A stretch of 64,000 bases of DNA from Mesorhizobium hawassense (GCF_003289945.1 NZ_QMBP01000001.1:248001-312000), one strand, 5' to 3'; shown: positions 28,005-38,033, counted from the first letter of the stretch. Notes: a model not told the origin generated them from the letters alone. Numbers and translations are program-made.

Positions 28005-29378
28005 TCATGCCAGCGCCTTGCGCACATCCGGATCGTCCAGCGTCTGGTCGAGCGTGAGGCGCGTGCGCTCGATGATCGCATCGATATCGCCATCGGTGCA
28101 GCAGAGTGGCGGCGCGTAGCCGAGAACGCCATTGGCAAAGGCGCGGATGATGAGGCCGTTGTCCCAGGCCCGGTCGAAGACCCGCCGCGCCGGCATCGCC
28201 GAGGCGGGAAGCGGCGTCTTCTTCCGCTTGTCGGTCACCAGCTCGACCGCGGCAAGCATGCCGCGACCGCGCACGTCGCCGACGAGCGGATGGTCCCTCA
28301 GACCTTCCAAGCCTGCCATCAGGCGGGCGCCGGCCTTGATGCCGTTCTCCAGAAGGCCGTTCTCATAGAGCTTCAGCACTTCGAGCGCGACGGCGGCGCT
28401 GACGGGATGGGCGGAATAGGTGTAGCCGTGGCCGACCGCCGCGTTGCCCGCGCCGTCGGCGATGACCTGGTAGACATGGTCGGCCATGAAGACGGCGCCC
28501 ATCGGCACATAGCCCGAGGTCAGGCCTTTCGCGGTCGTCATGAAATCGGGAACGATGTCCTCCTCCGTGCAGGCGAACAGCGGTCCCGTGCGGCCGAAGC
28601 CGGTGATCACCTCGTCGGCGATGAACAGGATGCCGTATTCCTTGCAGAGCTCGCGGATCGCCTTGATCCAGCCCTTTGGCGGCACGATGACGCCGCCCGA
28701 GCCTTGGATCGGCTCGGCGTAGAAGGCGGCGACCCGCTCCGGCCCGATCGCCTCGATCTTCGCCTTCAGCGCGGCGAGCGATGCGGCGATGATCGCGTCG
28801 CCGTCCTCGCCGACCGGGTTGCGATAGGGATAGGGCGACGGGATCTTGTGCTGCCACTCGAAGGGGATGCCGAAGCCGGCGTGAAAAGCGGGCAGGGCCG
28901 TCAGGCCGGCGCCGACCACCGACGACCCGTGATAGCCTTGCTCGATCGAAATGAACTGGTCACGCTGCGGCTCGCCCTTGGCGTTCCAGTAGTAGCGGAC
29001 GAAGCGGATCGTGCTGTCGACCGCGTCCGATCCGCCGAGGGTGAAATAGACGTGGTTGAGGTCGCCCGGTGCGCGGTCAGCCAGTTCCGAGGCGAGCCGG
29101 ATGGCCGGCTCCGAGCCGAGATCGAAATAGGCCGTGGCGTAGGGAAGCTCGCGCATCTGCCTGGCCGCCGCCTCGACGATGCTGTCATGACCATAGCCGG
29201 CATTGACGCACCACAGCCCGGCGAAACCGTCGACGAGCTGCTTGCCGGACGCATCGGTTACCGTCGCGCCCTTCGCCGACTTTAAGACGCGCACGCCGAG
29301 CGCCTCATGGCCGCGATAGGAGGAGACCGGATGGATGAGATGGGCGCGGTCGAGTTCGATCAGGGAGTTGGCGAGCAT
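28005..29378 (-). CDS. Class III omega-aminotransferase
   Basis: A 457-residue PLP enzyme that would move an amino group from a diamine, omega-amino acid or taurine-like donor to pyruvate or oxoglutarate. FIADEVITGFGRTG carries the cofactor aspartate, TTAKGLTSGY the PLP lysine, and HGYTYSAHP the phosphate-binding region. ATG 29378 matches the N-terminal pattern of the family (LANSLIELDRAHLIHPVSSY). It shares the leftward direction with the HAD and acetyltransferase genes around it. The remnant at 20647 is a different subgroup. Confidence 0.92.
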   Translation of the reverse strand: MLANSLIELDRAHLIHPVSSYRGHEALGVRVLKSAKGATVTDASGKQLVDGFAGLWCVNAGYGHDSIVEAAARQMRELPYATAYFDLGSEPAIRLASELADRAPGDLNHVYFTLGGSDAVDSTIRFVRYYWNAKGEPQRDQFISIEQGYHGSSVVGAGLTALPAFHAGFGIPFEWQHKIPSPYPYRNPVGEDGDAIIAASLAALKAKIEAIGPERVAAFYAEPIQGSGGVIVPPKGWIKAIRELCKEYGILFIADEVITGFGRTGPLFACTEEDIVPDFMTTAKGLTSGYVPMGAVFMADHVYQVIADGAGNAAVGHGYTYSAHPVSAAVALEVLKLYENGLLENGIKAGARLMAGLEGLRDHPLVGDVRGRGMLAAVELVTDKRKKTPLPASAMPARRVFDRAWDNGLIIRAFANGVLGYAPPLCCTDGDIDAIIERTRLTLDQTLDDPDVRKALA

Positions 29379-29392
29379 TTTTGTCCTCGTGA

Positions 29393-30232
29393 CTAGCCGA
29401 GCGCCTGGTTGGCGAGGGCGTAAACTTTTGGCCGGGCCTGTGCCGCGTCCGTCCTGGATGGGCGGTCCATGGCCACGCCGCCGCCGACATGGGCAAGGCC
29501 GATTTCCGTGAGCCAGCCGGCGATGCCCGTCCTGCTGTCGGTATCGACGCGGAGGAAGGCGCCGGGCCGCGACGCGGCGAAGAAGCCGATCAGTGCTTTG
29601 GCCTCCTCTGCGCTGCCCGCGATAACCGGGCCGATCACCTCGCCGCGTCCGAACGGGCGGATCGCTGCATAGGCCTCGATGGCGCCGTTGCGGCGGATGA
29701 CGGCGAACTGGCCGCGCTCGGCCAGCGCATCGATCAGGGTTTCGCGGTTCGCGCCATAGGCGTCGCGGTCCAGCACCTTGATTTCTGGCAGGTCATCGGC
29801 GCTTGCCGCTTCCACGCCGTCGAGCGCGTCAAGTGGGGCGACGTTGCCCTGATGCTGCAGAATCGTGCCGGAAGGCGCGAAGCCGAGTTTCTCATAGAGC
29901 GGCATGCCGTCGGCGGTAGCGACAAGCCGCAGCGGGCGATCCTCCGCAAGGGCCAACGCCTGTTCCATCAGCCGGCGCCCGAGTCCCTTGCCGCGCACGT
30001 TCCGGTCGACGATCACCATGTTGATCATGGCGCAGTCCGCGCCATAGGGCGTCACCAGGATGGTTCCGGCGACGCGGCCCTGGTCGTCGAGCGCGACCGC
30101 GCCGCTCGAAAGCTGCAGCGCCATCTGCCAGTCCTGGCGGCGATGCGGCCAGTTCTCCTGGCGGGAAAGCGCCACCGCGCCCTCGATATGGTCCGGCCCG
30201 AAGTCCCGGAGTTCGATCTCGCCCTGCTGCAT
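29393..30232 (-). CDS. GNAT acetyltransferase with C-terminal extension, copy 1
   Basis: A 279-residue protein. The N-terminal half is a GNAT fold with VDRNVRGKGLGRRLMEQAL (acetyl-CoA P-loop) and YEKLGF. The C-terminal half is a separate module seen in some rhizobial acetyltransferases. The paralogue at 39361 shares the opening pattern (WPHR..DWQ). It starts 14 bases after the aminotransferase, so it probably acylates an amine in the same pathway. Confidence 0.85.
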   Translation of the reverse strand: MQQGEIELRDFGPDHIEGAVALSRQENWPHRRQDWQMALQLSSGAVALDDQGRVAGTILVTPYGADCAMINMVIVDRNVRGKGLGRRLMEQALALAEDRPLRLVATADGMPLYEKLGFAPSGTILQHQGNVAPLDALDGVEAASADDLPEIKVLDRDAYGANRETLIDALAERGQFAVIRRNGAIEAYAAIRPFGRGEVIGPVIAGSAEEAKALIGFFAASRPGAFLRVDTDSRTGIAGWLTEIGLAHVGGGVAMDRPSRTDAAQARPKVYALANQALG

Positions 30233-30550
30233 GAGGCATCCTTCCGTCTACTGCCAAGTCTCGGTCATCGACGCGCCGCAGATCGTCTGAAGGTTTCGGT
30301 CTCTACGATATCTTTCGCCTTTGCGCGGGGCGTGCGCCGCATCTTCTGCTGGCAGCGTCCTCGGCGGTCGCTTCATAGTCGCGCAATGGCCTCTTCTCGA
30401 CGGGCAGGATGCTACAGCGTGCCAAAGCGGACGTGTGATACGGAACTTTCTGCTTTCGGAGAGCCGAATTCGGTCAAGTGGCTCGCCGCCTGCCCGCATA
30501 TGATGACGTAAATCCCAGAGCGGGTGCGCTTCCACCGGAGATCGACGGAC
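30233..30550. other. Intergenic stretch between divergent acetyltransferase and HAD genes
   Basis: No gene was recognised on either strand. It should contain the promoters of the two divergent genes, but no clear -35/-10 pair or palindrome was identified by eye. Confidence 0.4.
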
Positions 30551-31219
30551 ATGGCTTCCTTCAGGCCCAAATACATCACCTTCGACTGCTATGGCACGTT
30601 GACCAATTTCCAGATGGCGGAAGCGGCTCGCGACCTCTATGGCAGCCGGCTCGACGAACCGCGCATGCAGGAGTTCATCAAGAACTTCGCTGCCTATCGG
30701 CTGGACGAGATCCTGGGCGACTGGAAGCCCTATGCCGACGTCATCCACAACGCGCTGGAGCGCGCTTGCAAGCGCAACGCCGTCGTCTTCAGTCCCGACG
30801 ACGCCAAAATGGTCTATGAACGTGTCCCGACCTGGGGACCGCATGCCGACGTTCCGGCAGGCCTTGCCAAGGTCGCCAAGGAAATTCCGCTGGTGATCCT
30901 CTCCAACGCCATGAACGCGCAGATCATGTCCAATGTCGAGAAGCTCGGCGCGCCATTCCATGCTGTCTACACGGCCGAGCAGGCACAGGCCTACAAGCCG
31001 CGCTTCAAAGCCTTTGAGTATATGCTCGACATGCTGGGCTGCGGCCCGGAAGACATCCTTCACTGCTCGTCTTCGTTCCGCTACGACCTGATGTCCGCGC
31101 ATGACCTCGGCATCAAGAACAAGGTCTGGGTCAACCGCGCCCACGAGCCGGCCAACCCCTATTACGGCTACACCGAGATCGCCAATATTTCCGGTCTCCC
31201 GGGCGTGGTTGGTCTCTGA
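30551..31219 (+). CDS. HAD-family hydrolase, haloacid dehalogenase type II, copy 2
   Basis: A 222-residue HAD enzyme with nucleophile Asp12 in FDCYGTL, ILSNAMN, AYKPRFKAFEY for the lysine, and HCSSSFRYDL. ATG 30551 follows a purine-rich stretch. It is 16 bases from the PuuB-like oxidase gene, so it is probably co-transcribed with it. It is a distant paralogue of the gene at 27053; both sit beside amine oxidation genes, which suggests that this HAD type has a fixed role in such pathways. Confidence 0.85.
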   Translation: MASFRPKYITFDCYGTLTNFQMAEAARDLYGSRLDEPRMQEFIKNFAAYRLDEILGDWKPYADVIHNALERACKRNAVVFSPDDAKMVYERVPTWGPHADVPAGLAKVAKEIPLVILSNAMNAQIMSNVEKLGAPFHAVYTAEQAQAYKPRFKAFEYMLDMLGCGPEDILHCSSSFRYDLMSAHDLGIKNKVWVNRAHEPANPYYGYTEIANISGLPGVVGL

Positions 31220-31235
31220 AACAGGCGGATTGCCG

Positions 31236-32510
31236 ATGAAGCTGGTCTCCTACTGGCACGACACCGCCCCGGTCTTTTCCGGCGGAGCGCAAGGCCCCGT
31301 CGAAGGGCACTACGACGCAGCCATCGTCGGCGGCGGCTTCACCGGTCTCGCCGCCGCGCGCCAATTGGCGAAGGCCGGCGCCAAGGTGGCGGTGCTGGAA
31401 GCGGAGCGGGTCGGGTGGGGCGCGTCCGGGCGCAACGGCGGGCATCTGAACAACGGCCTCGCCCACAGCTACCTTGCGGCCAAGGCGGAACTCGGCAAGG
31501 AACGGGCGATCGCGCTTTATCGGGCGCTGGACGACTCCGTCGACACCATCGAGGCGCTGGTCGCCGAAGAAGGCATCGACTGCAATTTCCGCCGTGCCGG
31601 CAAGCTCAAGCTCGCCTCCAAGCCGCAGCATTTCGAAGCCATCGCGCGCAACTTCGAAGCCGTCCATGCCGAGGTCGATCCAGACACGGCGCTGCTCTCG
31701 GCGGCCGATCTCAAATCCGAGATCGGATCGTCCTTCCATGGCGCCATGCTGTCGAAGAAGAGCGCCATGATGCATATGGGTCGCTATGTGGCGGGCCTCG
31801 CCACGGCCGCCACCCGCCACGGCGCCGTCATCCACGAGAACACCCGGGTGACCGACCGCAAACAAGCCGGCACCAGACATGAGCTGACCACCTCGCGCGG
31901 CCGCGTCAGCGCAGATAACGTGCTGGTGGCGACGGGTGCCTACACGACCCCGAATTTCAGCTACTTCCGTCGCAGGCTCATCTCGGTCGGCAGCTTCATC
32001 ATCGCCACGCGGCCGCTGAGCGACGCCGAGATCGCTGCCACCATGCCGGCCAATCGGACATGCGTGACCTCGATGAACATCGGCAACTACTTCCGGCTCG
32101 CACCCGACAAGCGTCTGATCTTCGGCGGCCGCGCCCGCTTCTCGGCGACATCGGACCAGCGCTCGGATGCCAGGAGCGGCCAGATATTGCGGGCAAGCCT
32201 CGCGGCGATTTTTCCGCAGCTCGCCAGAGTCGAGATCGACTATTGTTGGGGCGGGCTGGTCGACATGACCAAGGACCGCTTCCCGCGCGCCGGCTATCAT
32301 GACGGGGTCTGGTACGCGATGGGCTATTCCGGCCATGGCGCGCAGCTTTCCACCCAACTCGGCATGATCCTGGCCGATGCCATGCTCGGCCGCGAGGACC
32401 GCAATCCGCTGAAGGGGCTCGAGTGGCCTTCCATCCCAGGCTACTCGGGCAAGCCGTGGTTCCTGCCGATGGTCGGCCTCTACTACAAGGCGCTCGACCG
32501 GATTCAGTGA
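31236..32510 (+). CDS. puuB: FAD-dependent oxidoreductase, PuuB-like, copy 2
   Basis: A 424-residue gamma-glutamylputrescine-oxidase-like flavoprotein. It has SYWHDTAP at the start and DAAIVGGGFTGLAAARQLAKAG for FAD. RVGWGASGRNGGHLNNG contacts the flavin, and the C-terminal GYSGHGAQLS plus KPWFLPMVG close the fold. ATG 31236 has AGGCGGA in front. The order HAD-oxidase, with two aldehyde dehydrogenases convergent, fits oxidation of an amine to an aldehyde and then to an acid. It parallels the oxidase-cupin pair at 15769-17480. The symbol is by similarity only. Confidence 0.86.
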   Translation: MKLVSYWHDTAPVFSGGAQGPVEGHYDAAIVGGGFTGLAAARQLAKAGAKVAVLEAERVGWGASGRNGGHLNNGLAHSYLAAKAELGKERAIALYRALDDSVDTIEALVAEEGIDCNFRRAGKLKLASKPQHFEAIARNFEAVHAEVDPDTALLSAADLKSEIGSSFHGAMLSKKSAMMHMGRYVAGLATAATRHGAVIHENTRVTDRKQAGTRHELTTSRGRVSADNVLVATGAYTTPNFSYFRRRLISVGSFIIATRPLSDAEIAATMPANRTCVTSMNIGNYFRLAPDKRLIFGGRARFSATSDQRSDARSGQILRASLAAIFPQLARVEIDYCWGGLVDMTKDRFPRAGYHDGVWYAMGYSGHGAQLSTQLGMILADAMLGREDRNPLKGLEWPSIPGYSGKPWFLPMVGLYYKALDRIQ

Positions 32511-32532
32511 CCTCCGATTCAGCGGCTGGGTT

Positions 32533-33990
32533 TCAGCCGAGCCCGCCCATGTGAAAGCTCTTCATCTCGAGATATTCCTCGATGCCGGCCTGCGCGCCTT
32601 CGCGTCCGAGGCCGGACTGCTTGACGCCGCCAAAGGGGGCCACCTCCATCGACACCGAGCCGGTGTTCAAGCCCACCATGCCGAACTCCAGCGCCTCGCC
32701 GACGCGCCAGGCGCGTTTCAAATTCTCGGTGTAGAAGTAGGAGGCAAGCCCGTAAGGCGTGCCGTTGGCCAGCGCGATCGCTTCCTCTTCGGTCTCGAAG
32801 CGGAAAAGCGGCGCGACCGGACCAAACGTTTCCTCGCCGGCGAGCTGCATCTCTGCCGTGGCGCCCGTCAGCACCAGCGGCGCGACATATTGCGGGCCCT
32901 CCGGCAATACCGGTTTCTCGGTGGCGATCGCAGCACCCCTGGCGAGCGCGTCCTCGACATGGCGGTTGATCTTCTCGACCGCCGCCCTGTTGATCATCGG
33001 CCCGATAGCGACGCCGGGCTGCGTGCCGGGCCCCACCGTCATTGCGTTGACGCGGGCCGTGAGCTTCGCGGCGAAGACATCGTAGACACCGGCCTGGACG
33101 AGGATGCGGTTGGCGCACACACAGGTCTGGCCGCCATTGCGGAATTTCGAGACGAGGGCGCCCTCGACGGCGAGATCGAGATCGGCGTCGTCGAAGACGA
33201 TGAAGGGGGCGTTGCCGCCGAGTTCGAGGCTGAGCCGCTTCACGCTGTCGGCGGCGCCGCGCATCAGCAGCGAGCCGACCCGCGTCGAGCCGGTGAAGGA
33301 GATCTTGCGCACCGTCTCGTTGGCCATGATCTCGTTGCCGATCCCGGTCGGCATGCCGGTGACGATGTTGATGACGCCGGCGGGGATGCCCGCACGTTCG
33401 GCGAGCGCGCCGAGCGCCAGCGCCGAATAGGGCGTGAACTCCGACGGCTTGATCACCACCGTGCAGCCGGCGGCCAGCGCCGGCGCGACCTTGCGGGTGA
33501 TCATCGCGTTCGGAAAATTCCACGGCGTGATGATGCCGCACACGCCGACCGGCTCCTTCAGCACGATGATGCGTCGGTCCGGGGTCGGCGAGGGGATGGT
33601 GTGGCCGTTGATGCGGCGCGCCTCCTCGGCGAACCATTTGACGAAGGAGGCGCCGTAGCGGATCTCGCCCTTGGCCTCGTCCAGCGGCTTGCCCTGTTCC
33701 GTGGTCAGGATCAGCGCCAGATCGTCCAGATGCGCAAGCATCAGGCCATGCCAGGTTTCCAGGAGCGCCGCGCGCTCGGCATTGGTCTTCTTCCTCCAGT
33801 CCCGATAGGCGGAGGCTGCCGCTTCGATGGCCGCGCGGGTCTCTGCCCCGGCCATGTCGGGCACCGTGCCGATCGCGGCCTGCGTCGCCGGATCGATGAC
33901 GTCGACGGTTTTGCCGGAGCCGGCAGCGACCCATTCGCCGCCGATCAGGCCGGCTTCGCGCAAGAGGCTTTTGTCCTTCAGGTTTTTCAT
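32533..33990 (-). CDS. gabD: Succinate-semialdehyde dehydrogenase family
   Basis: A 485-residue NAD(P)-dependent aldehyde dehydrogenase. GQTCVCANR has the catalytic cysteine (with the second cysteine typical of the GabD group) and LELGGNAPFIV the general-base glutamate. ITPWNFPNAMITRK and GSTRVG bind the cofactor. ATG 33990 gives normal length. It would oxidise succinate semialdehyde from GABA to succinate, the end of a putrescine or GABA pathway. It is 17 bases downstream of the tartrate-type dehydrogenase. Confidence 0.92.
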   Translation of the reverse strand: MKNLKDKSLLREAGLIGGEWVAAGSGKTVDVIDPATQAAIGTVPDMAGAETRAAIEAAASAYRDWRKKTNAERAALLETWHGLMLAHLDDLALILTTEQGKPLDEAKGEIRYGASFVKWFAEEARRINGHTIPSPTPDRRIIVLKEPVGVCGIITPWNFPNAMITRKVAPALAAGCTVVIKPSEFTPYSALALGALAERAGIPAGVINIVTGMPTGIGNEIMANETVRKISFTGSTRVGSLLMRGAADSVKRLSLELGGNAPFIVFDDADLDLAVEGALVSKFRNGGQTCVCANRILVQAGVYDVFAAKLTARVNAMTVGPGTQPGVAIGPMINRAAVEKINRHVEDALARGAAIATEKPVLPEGPQYVAPLVLTGATAEMQLAGEETFGPVAPLFRFETEEEAIALANGTPYGLASYFYTENLKRAWRVGEALEFGMVGLNTGSVSMEVAPFGGVKQSGLGREGAQAGIEEYLEMKSFHMGGLG

Positions 33991-34007
33991 CGGAAACGAC
34001 CTTGCAT

Positions 34008-35051
34008 TCAACTGAGCGCCGCGACGACGGCGGCTGTGATGGCGTCTGTTTTGTCCTTGCCGGCGATGGTTCCGATGCCGCGCCCGGTTGTCGCTTCGAC
34101 CGCTTTCATGATGCGGCCGGCCGCATCCTTTTCGCCGAGATGCTCGAGCATCATCGCGCCCGACCATATTGTAGCGATCGGATTGGCGATGCCGAGATGG
34201 GCGATGTCCGGGGCGGAGCCGTGCACCGGTTCGAACATCGACGGCGCCGAGCGGTCGGGGTTGATGTTGGCCGAGGCGGCGTAACCCAGCCCGCCCTGGA
34301 TCGCCGCGCCGATGTCGGTCAGGATGTCGCCGAACAGGTTGGAGGCCACGACCACGTCGAGGCTGTCGGGCGCCATGATCATGCGCGCGGCGAGCGCGTC
34401 GACATGGTAGCTGGTGACGGTGACGTCAGGATGCTCCGGCGCCAGCTTGCGCGTGATCTCGTCCCAGAACACCATCGAGTACTTCTGGGCGTTGGACTTG
34501 GTGACGGAGGCGAGCTTGCCGCGCCGTGCCCGCGCCTGCTCGAAGCCGAAGCGCAGGATGCGCTCGACGCCGGCGCGGGTGAAGATCGACGTCTCCACCG
34601 CGACCTCGTCCTGCGTGCCCTGGTGAACGCGCCCGCCGGCGCCCGAATATTCGCCTTCGGTGTTCTCGCGAATGCACAAGATATCGAAGCTCTCGGCCCG
34701 CAGCGGACCCGTCACGCCCGGCAGCAGACGGTGCGGCCGGATGTTTGCGTACTGCACGAACGCCTTGCGGATCGGCAGCAAAAGACCATGCAGCGAAACG
34801 GAGTCCGGCACTTCCGCCGGCCAGCCGATGGCGCCGAGCAGGATGGCGTCGAAGCCGCGCAAAGTCTCGATGCCGTCTTCCGGCATCATGCGGCCGGTCT
34901 CCTTGTAGAATTTGCAGGACCAGGGGAACTCGGTTGCCGTCAGGGCAAAGCCCGCATGTTTGGCCGCGGCCTCCAGCACGGACCAGGCAGCGGCGATTAC
35001 GTCGCGGCCGATGCCGTCACCGGGGATCAGGGCGATCGAATAGGATTTCAT
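34008..35051 (-). CDS. Tartrate/D-malate-type decarboxylating dehydrogenase
   Basis: A 347-residue enzyme of the isocitrate/isopropylmalate family. It has ALIPGDGIGRDV, CIRENTEGEYSG (the substrate-binding arginine), and SNLFGDILTDIGA with the metal aspartates. GSAPDIA is the cofactor part. The absence of leuB-typical context and the segment IRENTEGEYSG with GGRVHQGT fit tartrate or D-malate dehydrogenase. ATG 35051 is used; an ATG two codons upstream is also possible. It lies between two aldehyde dehydrogenases. Confidence 0.87.
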   Translation of the reverse strand: MKSYSIALIPGDGIGRDVIAAAWSVLEAAAKHAGFALTATEFPWSCKFYKETGRMMPEDGIETLRGFDAILLGAIGWPAEVPDSVSLHGLLLPIRKAFVQYANIRPHRLLPGVTGPLRAESFDILCIRENTEGEYSGAGGRVHQGTQDEVAVETSIFTRAGVERILRFGFEQARARRGKLASVTKSNAQKYSMVFWDEITRKLAPEHPDVTVTSYHVDALAARMIMAPDSLDVVVASNLFGDILTDIGAAIQGGLGYAASANINPDRSAPSMFEPVHGSAPDIAHLGIANPIATIWSGAMMLEHLGEKDAAGRIMKAVEATTGRGIGTIAGKDKTDAITAAVVAALS

Positions 35052-35061
35052 CGGCATCTCT

Positions 35062-36525
35062 CTAGAGGCTGATCAGGACGCTCTTGGTCCTGCGATTGGC
35101 GAGATAGGCCTCGCGGCCGAGGTCCTTGCCGATGCCCGAGCGCTTGTAGCCGCCGGTCGGCAGGATGTGGTCGCGCGATCGGCTGTAGCGATTGACCCAG
35201 ACGGTGCCCGCTTCGAGCTTGCGCGCGAGACGGATCGTGCGGGACAGGTCGGTCGTGAACAGACCGGAGGCCAGCCCGTAGGTCGGATGGCTGGACAGCG
35301 CCAGCGCCTCTTCCTCGGTCTTGAAGGTTTGGACGGTCAGGACCGGGCCGAAGATCTCCTCGACGATCGCCGGATTGGCCTGGTCGACATTGGCGATCAG
35401 CGTCGGCGCGTAGAAATAGCCGGGATCGTCCATGGCCCTGCCGCCGGTCATGCACTCGCCGCCGGTTGCGATGGCGGCCCGCACGATGCCGTCGACACGC
35501 GCCCGCTGCCGCTCCGAAATGATCGGCGAATACTGCGTTGTCTCGTCCCAGGTCGGGCCGGGCCGCGCCGCCTTCATCCGCTCCACGATGGCCGTCGTCA
35601 GCCTATCGGCGACACTCTTCTCGACGATCAGGCGCGTGCCGGCCACGCAGGCCTGGCCGGCATTGAAGATGACGCTGCCGGCGATCGCCGCCGCGGCCTT
35701 GTCGAGATCGGCGTCGGCAAAGACGAGCTGCGGGCTCTTGCCGCCAAGCTCGAGCGTCATCGGCTTGACGCCGGTGCGGGCGACATTCTCCATGATCGCC
35801 GAACCGGCGCGAGTCGAGCCGGTGAAGCTGACCTTGGCGATTTCGGGATGGCCGGTCAGCGCCGTGCCGGTCGTCGGACCGTCGCCTAGCACCACGTTGA
35901 TCAGCCCGGCCGGCAGGCCCGCCCTGACAGCGAGCAGCGCCAGATAGACCGCCGAGAACGGCGTCATCTCGGAAGGTTTCAGCACCACCGCGTTGCCCGC
36001 GGCCAGCGCCGGGCCGAGTTTCCAGCCGGCCATCGAGATCGGAAAATTCCAGGGCGTGATGGCGCCGACCACGCCATAGGGCTCGCTCATGATCATGCCG
36101 AGGCTGGCGTCGTCGGTCGGCGCGAGCTCGCTGCCTTCCTTGTCGGCGAACTCGGCAAAGAAGCGGATCTGCTCAGCGGTCACGGCGATGTCGCCGGCGA
36201 CGAGCTGGCCGACGGGCCGGGTCGAGCTCAGCGCCTCGATCCTGGCCAGCGTTTCGGCTTCCGCCTCGATCAGGTCGGCCCAGGCCTGCAGCGCCCTGGT
36301 TCGCTCGCGCGGACGGACGCCGCCCCAATTGCTGGTTTCCAGCGCCGCCTTGGCGCTCTCGACCGCACGGTCCACCATGTCCGCGCCGGCCACGGGACAA
36401 GCAGCATAGGCTTTGCCGTCCGAGGGGCGGCGCATCTCGATCCCGCCCTCGGCCGGGATCAGTTGCCCGCCAATGAAATGGCCGACGGGGAGAGGAATTG
36501 TATCGGGATCGAAGCTCAGGCTCAT
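35062..36525 (-). CDS. NAD-dependent aldehyde dehydrogenase (PuuC-like)
   Basis: A 487-residue aldehyde dehydrogenase with catalytic cysteine in NAGQACVAGTR and glutamate in LELGGKSPQLV, plus ITPWNFPISMAGWK for the cofactor. TTGGYKRSGIGKD... is replaced here by PTGGYKRSGIGKDLG, as in family members acting on amino-aldehydes. ATG 36525 is taken; TTG 36531 also opens the frame. It would oxidise the aldehyde made by an amine oxidase or aminotransferase of this region. Confidence 0.88.
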   Translation of the reverse strand: MSLSFDPDTIPLPVGHFIGGQLIPAEGGIEMRRPSDGKAYAACPVAGADMVDRAVESAKAALETSNWGGVRPRERTRALQAWADLIEAEAETLARIEALSSTRPVGQLVAGDIAVTAEQIRFFAEFADKEGSELAPTDDASLGMIMSEPYGVVGAITPWNFPISMAGWKLGPALAAGNAVVLKPSEMTPFSAVYLALLAVRAGLPAGLINVVLGDGPTTGTALTGHPEIAKVSFTGSTRAGSAIMENVARTGVKPMTLELGGKSPQLVFADADLDKAAAAIAGSVIFNAGQACVAGTRLIVEKSVADRLTTAIVERMKAARPGPTWDETTQYSPIISERQRARVDGIVRAAIATGGECMTGGRAMDDPGYFYAPTLIANVDQANPAIVEEIFGPVLTVQTFKTEEEALALSSHPTYGLASGLFTTDLSRTIRLARKLEAGTVWVNRYSRSRDHILPTGGYKRSGIGKDLGREAYLANRRTKSVLISL

Positions 36526-36663
36526 CGACAACCACTCTGCGGCATCGGCCTGAGTCTAGTGCGTGGCGGCACGCAGCATGCGCTGTTCGGCGTTCCGCTA
36601 CCGACGAATGTTGCGAGCCAGGCGTGAGAGACGGCAAAATCTTCCGCGCGAGGATGTGCCTCG

Positions 36664-37017
36664 CTATCCGACGGTCACGTAGATCTTGCGCACCGTTTCG
36701 ATAGTCTTCCAGACGCCGGTGAAACCGGGCTTCATGACGAAACTGTCGCCGGCTCGGTAGGTCACGGTCTCGCCGGCGTCGGGGGTGATTTCGACCACGC
36801 CGGAGAGGATATGGCAGAACTCGAAGGTCTCGCCCTTGATCGAGCGCGTCGCGCCCGGTGTGGCCTCCCAGACGCCGGTATGGACGAGGTCGCCCTTGGC
36901 GACGTCCTGCGCCCAGGTCTTGAAGGCGGGATCGCCGGCGATCAGCCGCTCGGGCAACGCCTTGGATTCACGCGGCTGGAAGGCGGGGTTGGTGTCGACG
37001 GACTTGAGCAGGGACAA
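36664..37017 (-). CDS. Small cupin (DUF861-type), copy 2
   Basis: A 117-residue cupin. The proposed start is a TTG at 37017, because it gives the same length as the paralogue at 17127 and has AAAGG at good spacing. Upstream codons have no counterpart. The barrel blocks GVWEATPGATRSIKGE, HILSGVVEI and GDSFVMKPGFTGVWKT match copy 1 closely. It lies in amine-catabolic surroundings like copy 1. The function is unproven. Confidence 0.78.
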   Translation of the reverse strand: MSLLKSVDTNPAFQPRESKALPERLIAGDPAFKTWAQDVAKGDLVHTGVWEATPGATRSIKGETFEFCHILSGVVEITPDAGETVTYRAGDSFVMKPGFTGVWKTIETVRKIYVTVG

Positions 37018-37096
37018 GGGATGGCCTTTCGGTTGGGAGCTTGATTTGATGCATGTCGTTCTCCCAGAACCGCTGCACACTTCTGGCCGACATGCA

Positions 37097-38020
37097 TTAA
37101 TAGCCGCGTGAGCGGTCGACGAGCCCGATCGGATCGAGCCCAGCGCGGTGGCGTCGGATGTTTTCGATGACGGCACGCGCGGCGGTCGCGGGCTGGGTCA
37201 CGCTCGCGACATGCGGGGTCAGGATGATCTTCGGATGCGACCAGAACGGATGGCCCACGGGCAGCGGTTCGGGGTCGGTCACGTCGATCATCGCCGCCGA
37301 CAGATGGCCGCTGTCGAGCGCGGCGACAAGCGCTTGATGGTCGAGCTGCGGCCCCCGGCCTGTGTGAACGAGAGCCGCGCCCTGCGGTAGTTTCGCAAAG
37401 AGGTCGGCATTAAGGAAACCACGCGTGTCCTCGGTCAGTGGCAGCAGGCAGACCAGTATGTCGCTGGCCGCGAGCAATTCCGCAAGCCCGGGCTCGCCAT
37501 GATGACAGGTCACGCCGTCGATCTGGCGCGGCGAGCGGCTCCAGCCGGCAAGCGGGAAGCCGAAAGGCTTCAGCCGGTCGAGGACGGCCTGGCCAAGCTG
37601 GCCGAGGCCGAGCACGCCGACGCGGCGCGAACCGGCCTGCGGTTGCGGAATGTCGAGCCATTCGCCGGCGCGCTGCTGCGCCAGATAGGCCGGCAGGTTG
37701 CGGTGCAGCGCGAGCACCGCCAGCGCGACATACTCCTGCATCATGCGCACGATGCCTTCCTCGATCATACGCACGACCTTCACCGTCGCGGGCACCGCGT
37801 CGAAGCGGAACTGGTCGACGCCTGCGCCGATGGAAAACAGGATTTCGAGGTTGCGGTAGCTGGAGAGATTTTCCGGCACTGTCCAGGTGATGAGATAGCG
37901 CACCGCGTCGGCATCGACCGTCGCGACATCCATGGCGAAGGGGAGGTCCGGCAATTCCTTCGCGAAGGCCTCGGCGAAGACCGCGCCGCGCCGCGCGTCG
38001 GAGTTGAACAGGAAGGTCAT
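37097..38020 (-). CDS. ghrA: Glyoxylate/hydroxypyruvate reductase-like 2-hydroxyacid dehydrogenase
   Basis: A 307-residue NAD(P)H enzyme with Rossmann motif [12 protein letters not shown], catalytic arginine in HTGRGPQLD, glutamate in DVTDPEPLP and histidine in LTPHVAS. The length and the short N-terminal domain fit the GhrA group. It would reduce a 2-oxo acid produced by an aminotransferase or oxidase. ATG 38020 overlaps nothing; the deacetylase gene ends 13 bases upstream, so both are probably on one message. Confidence 0.86.
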   Translation of the reverse strand: MTFLFNSDARRGAVFAEAFAKELPDLPFAMDVATVDADAVRYLITWTVPENLSSYRNLEILFSIGAGVDQFRFDAVPATVKVVRMIEEGIVRMMQEYVALAVLALHRNLPAYLAQQRAGEWLDIPQPQAGSRRVGVLGLGQLGQAVLDRLKPFGFPLAGWSRSPRQIDGVTCHHGEPGLAELLAASDILVCLLPLTEDTRGFLNADLFAKLPQGAALVHTGRGPQLDHQALVAALDSGHLSAAMIDVTDPEPLPVGHPFWSHPKIILTPHVASVTQPATAARAVIENIRRHRAGLDPIGLVDRSRGY

Positions 38021-38033
38021 TCCGGTTGCTCCT

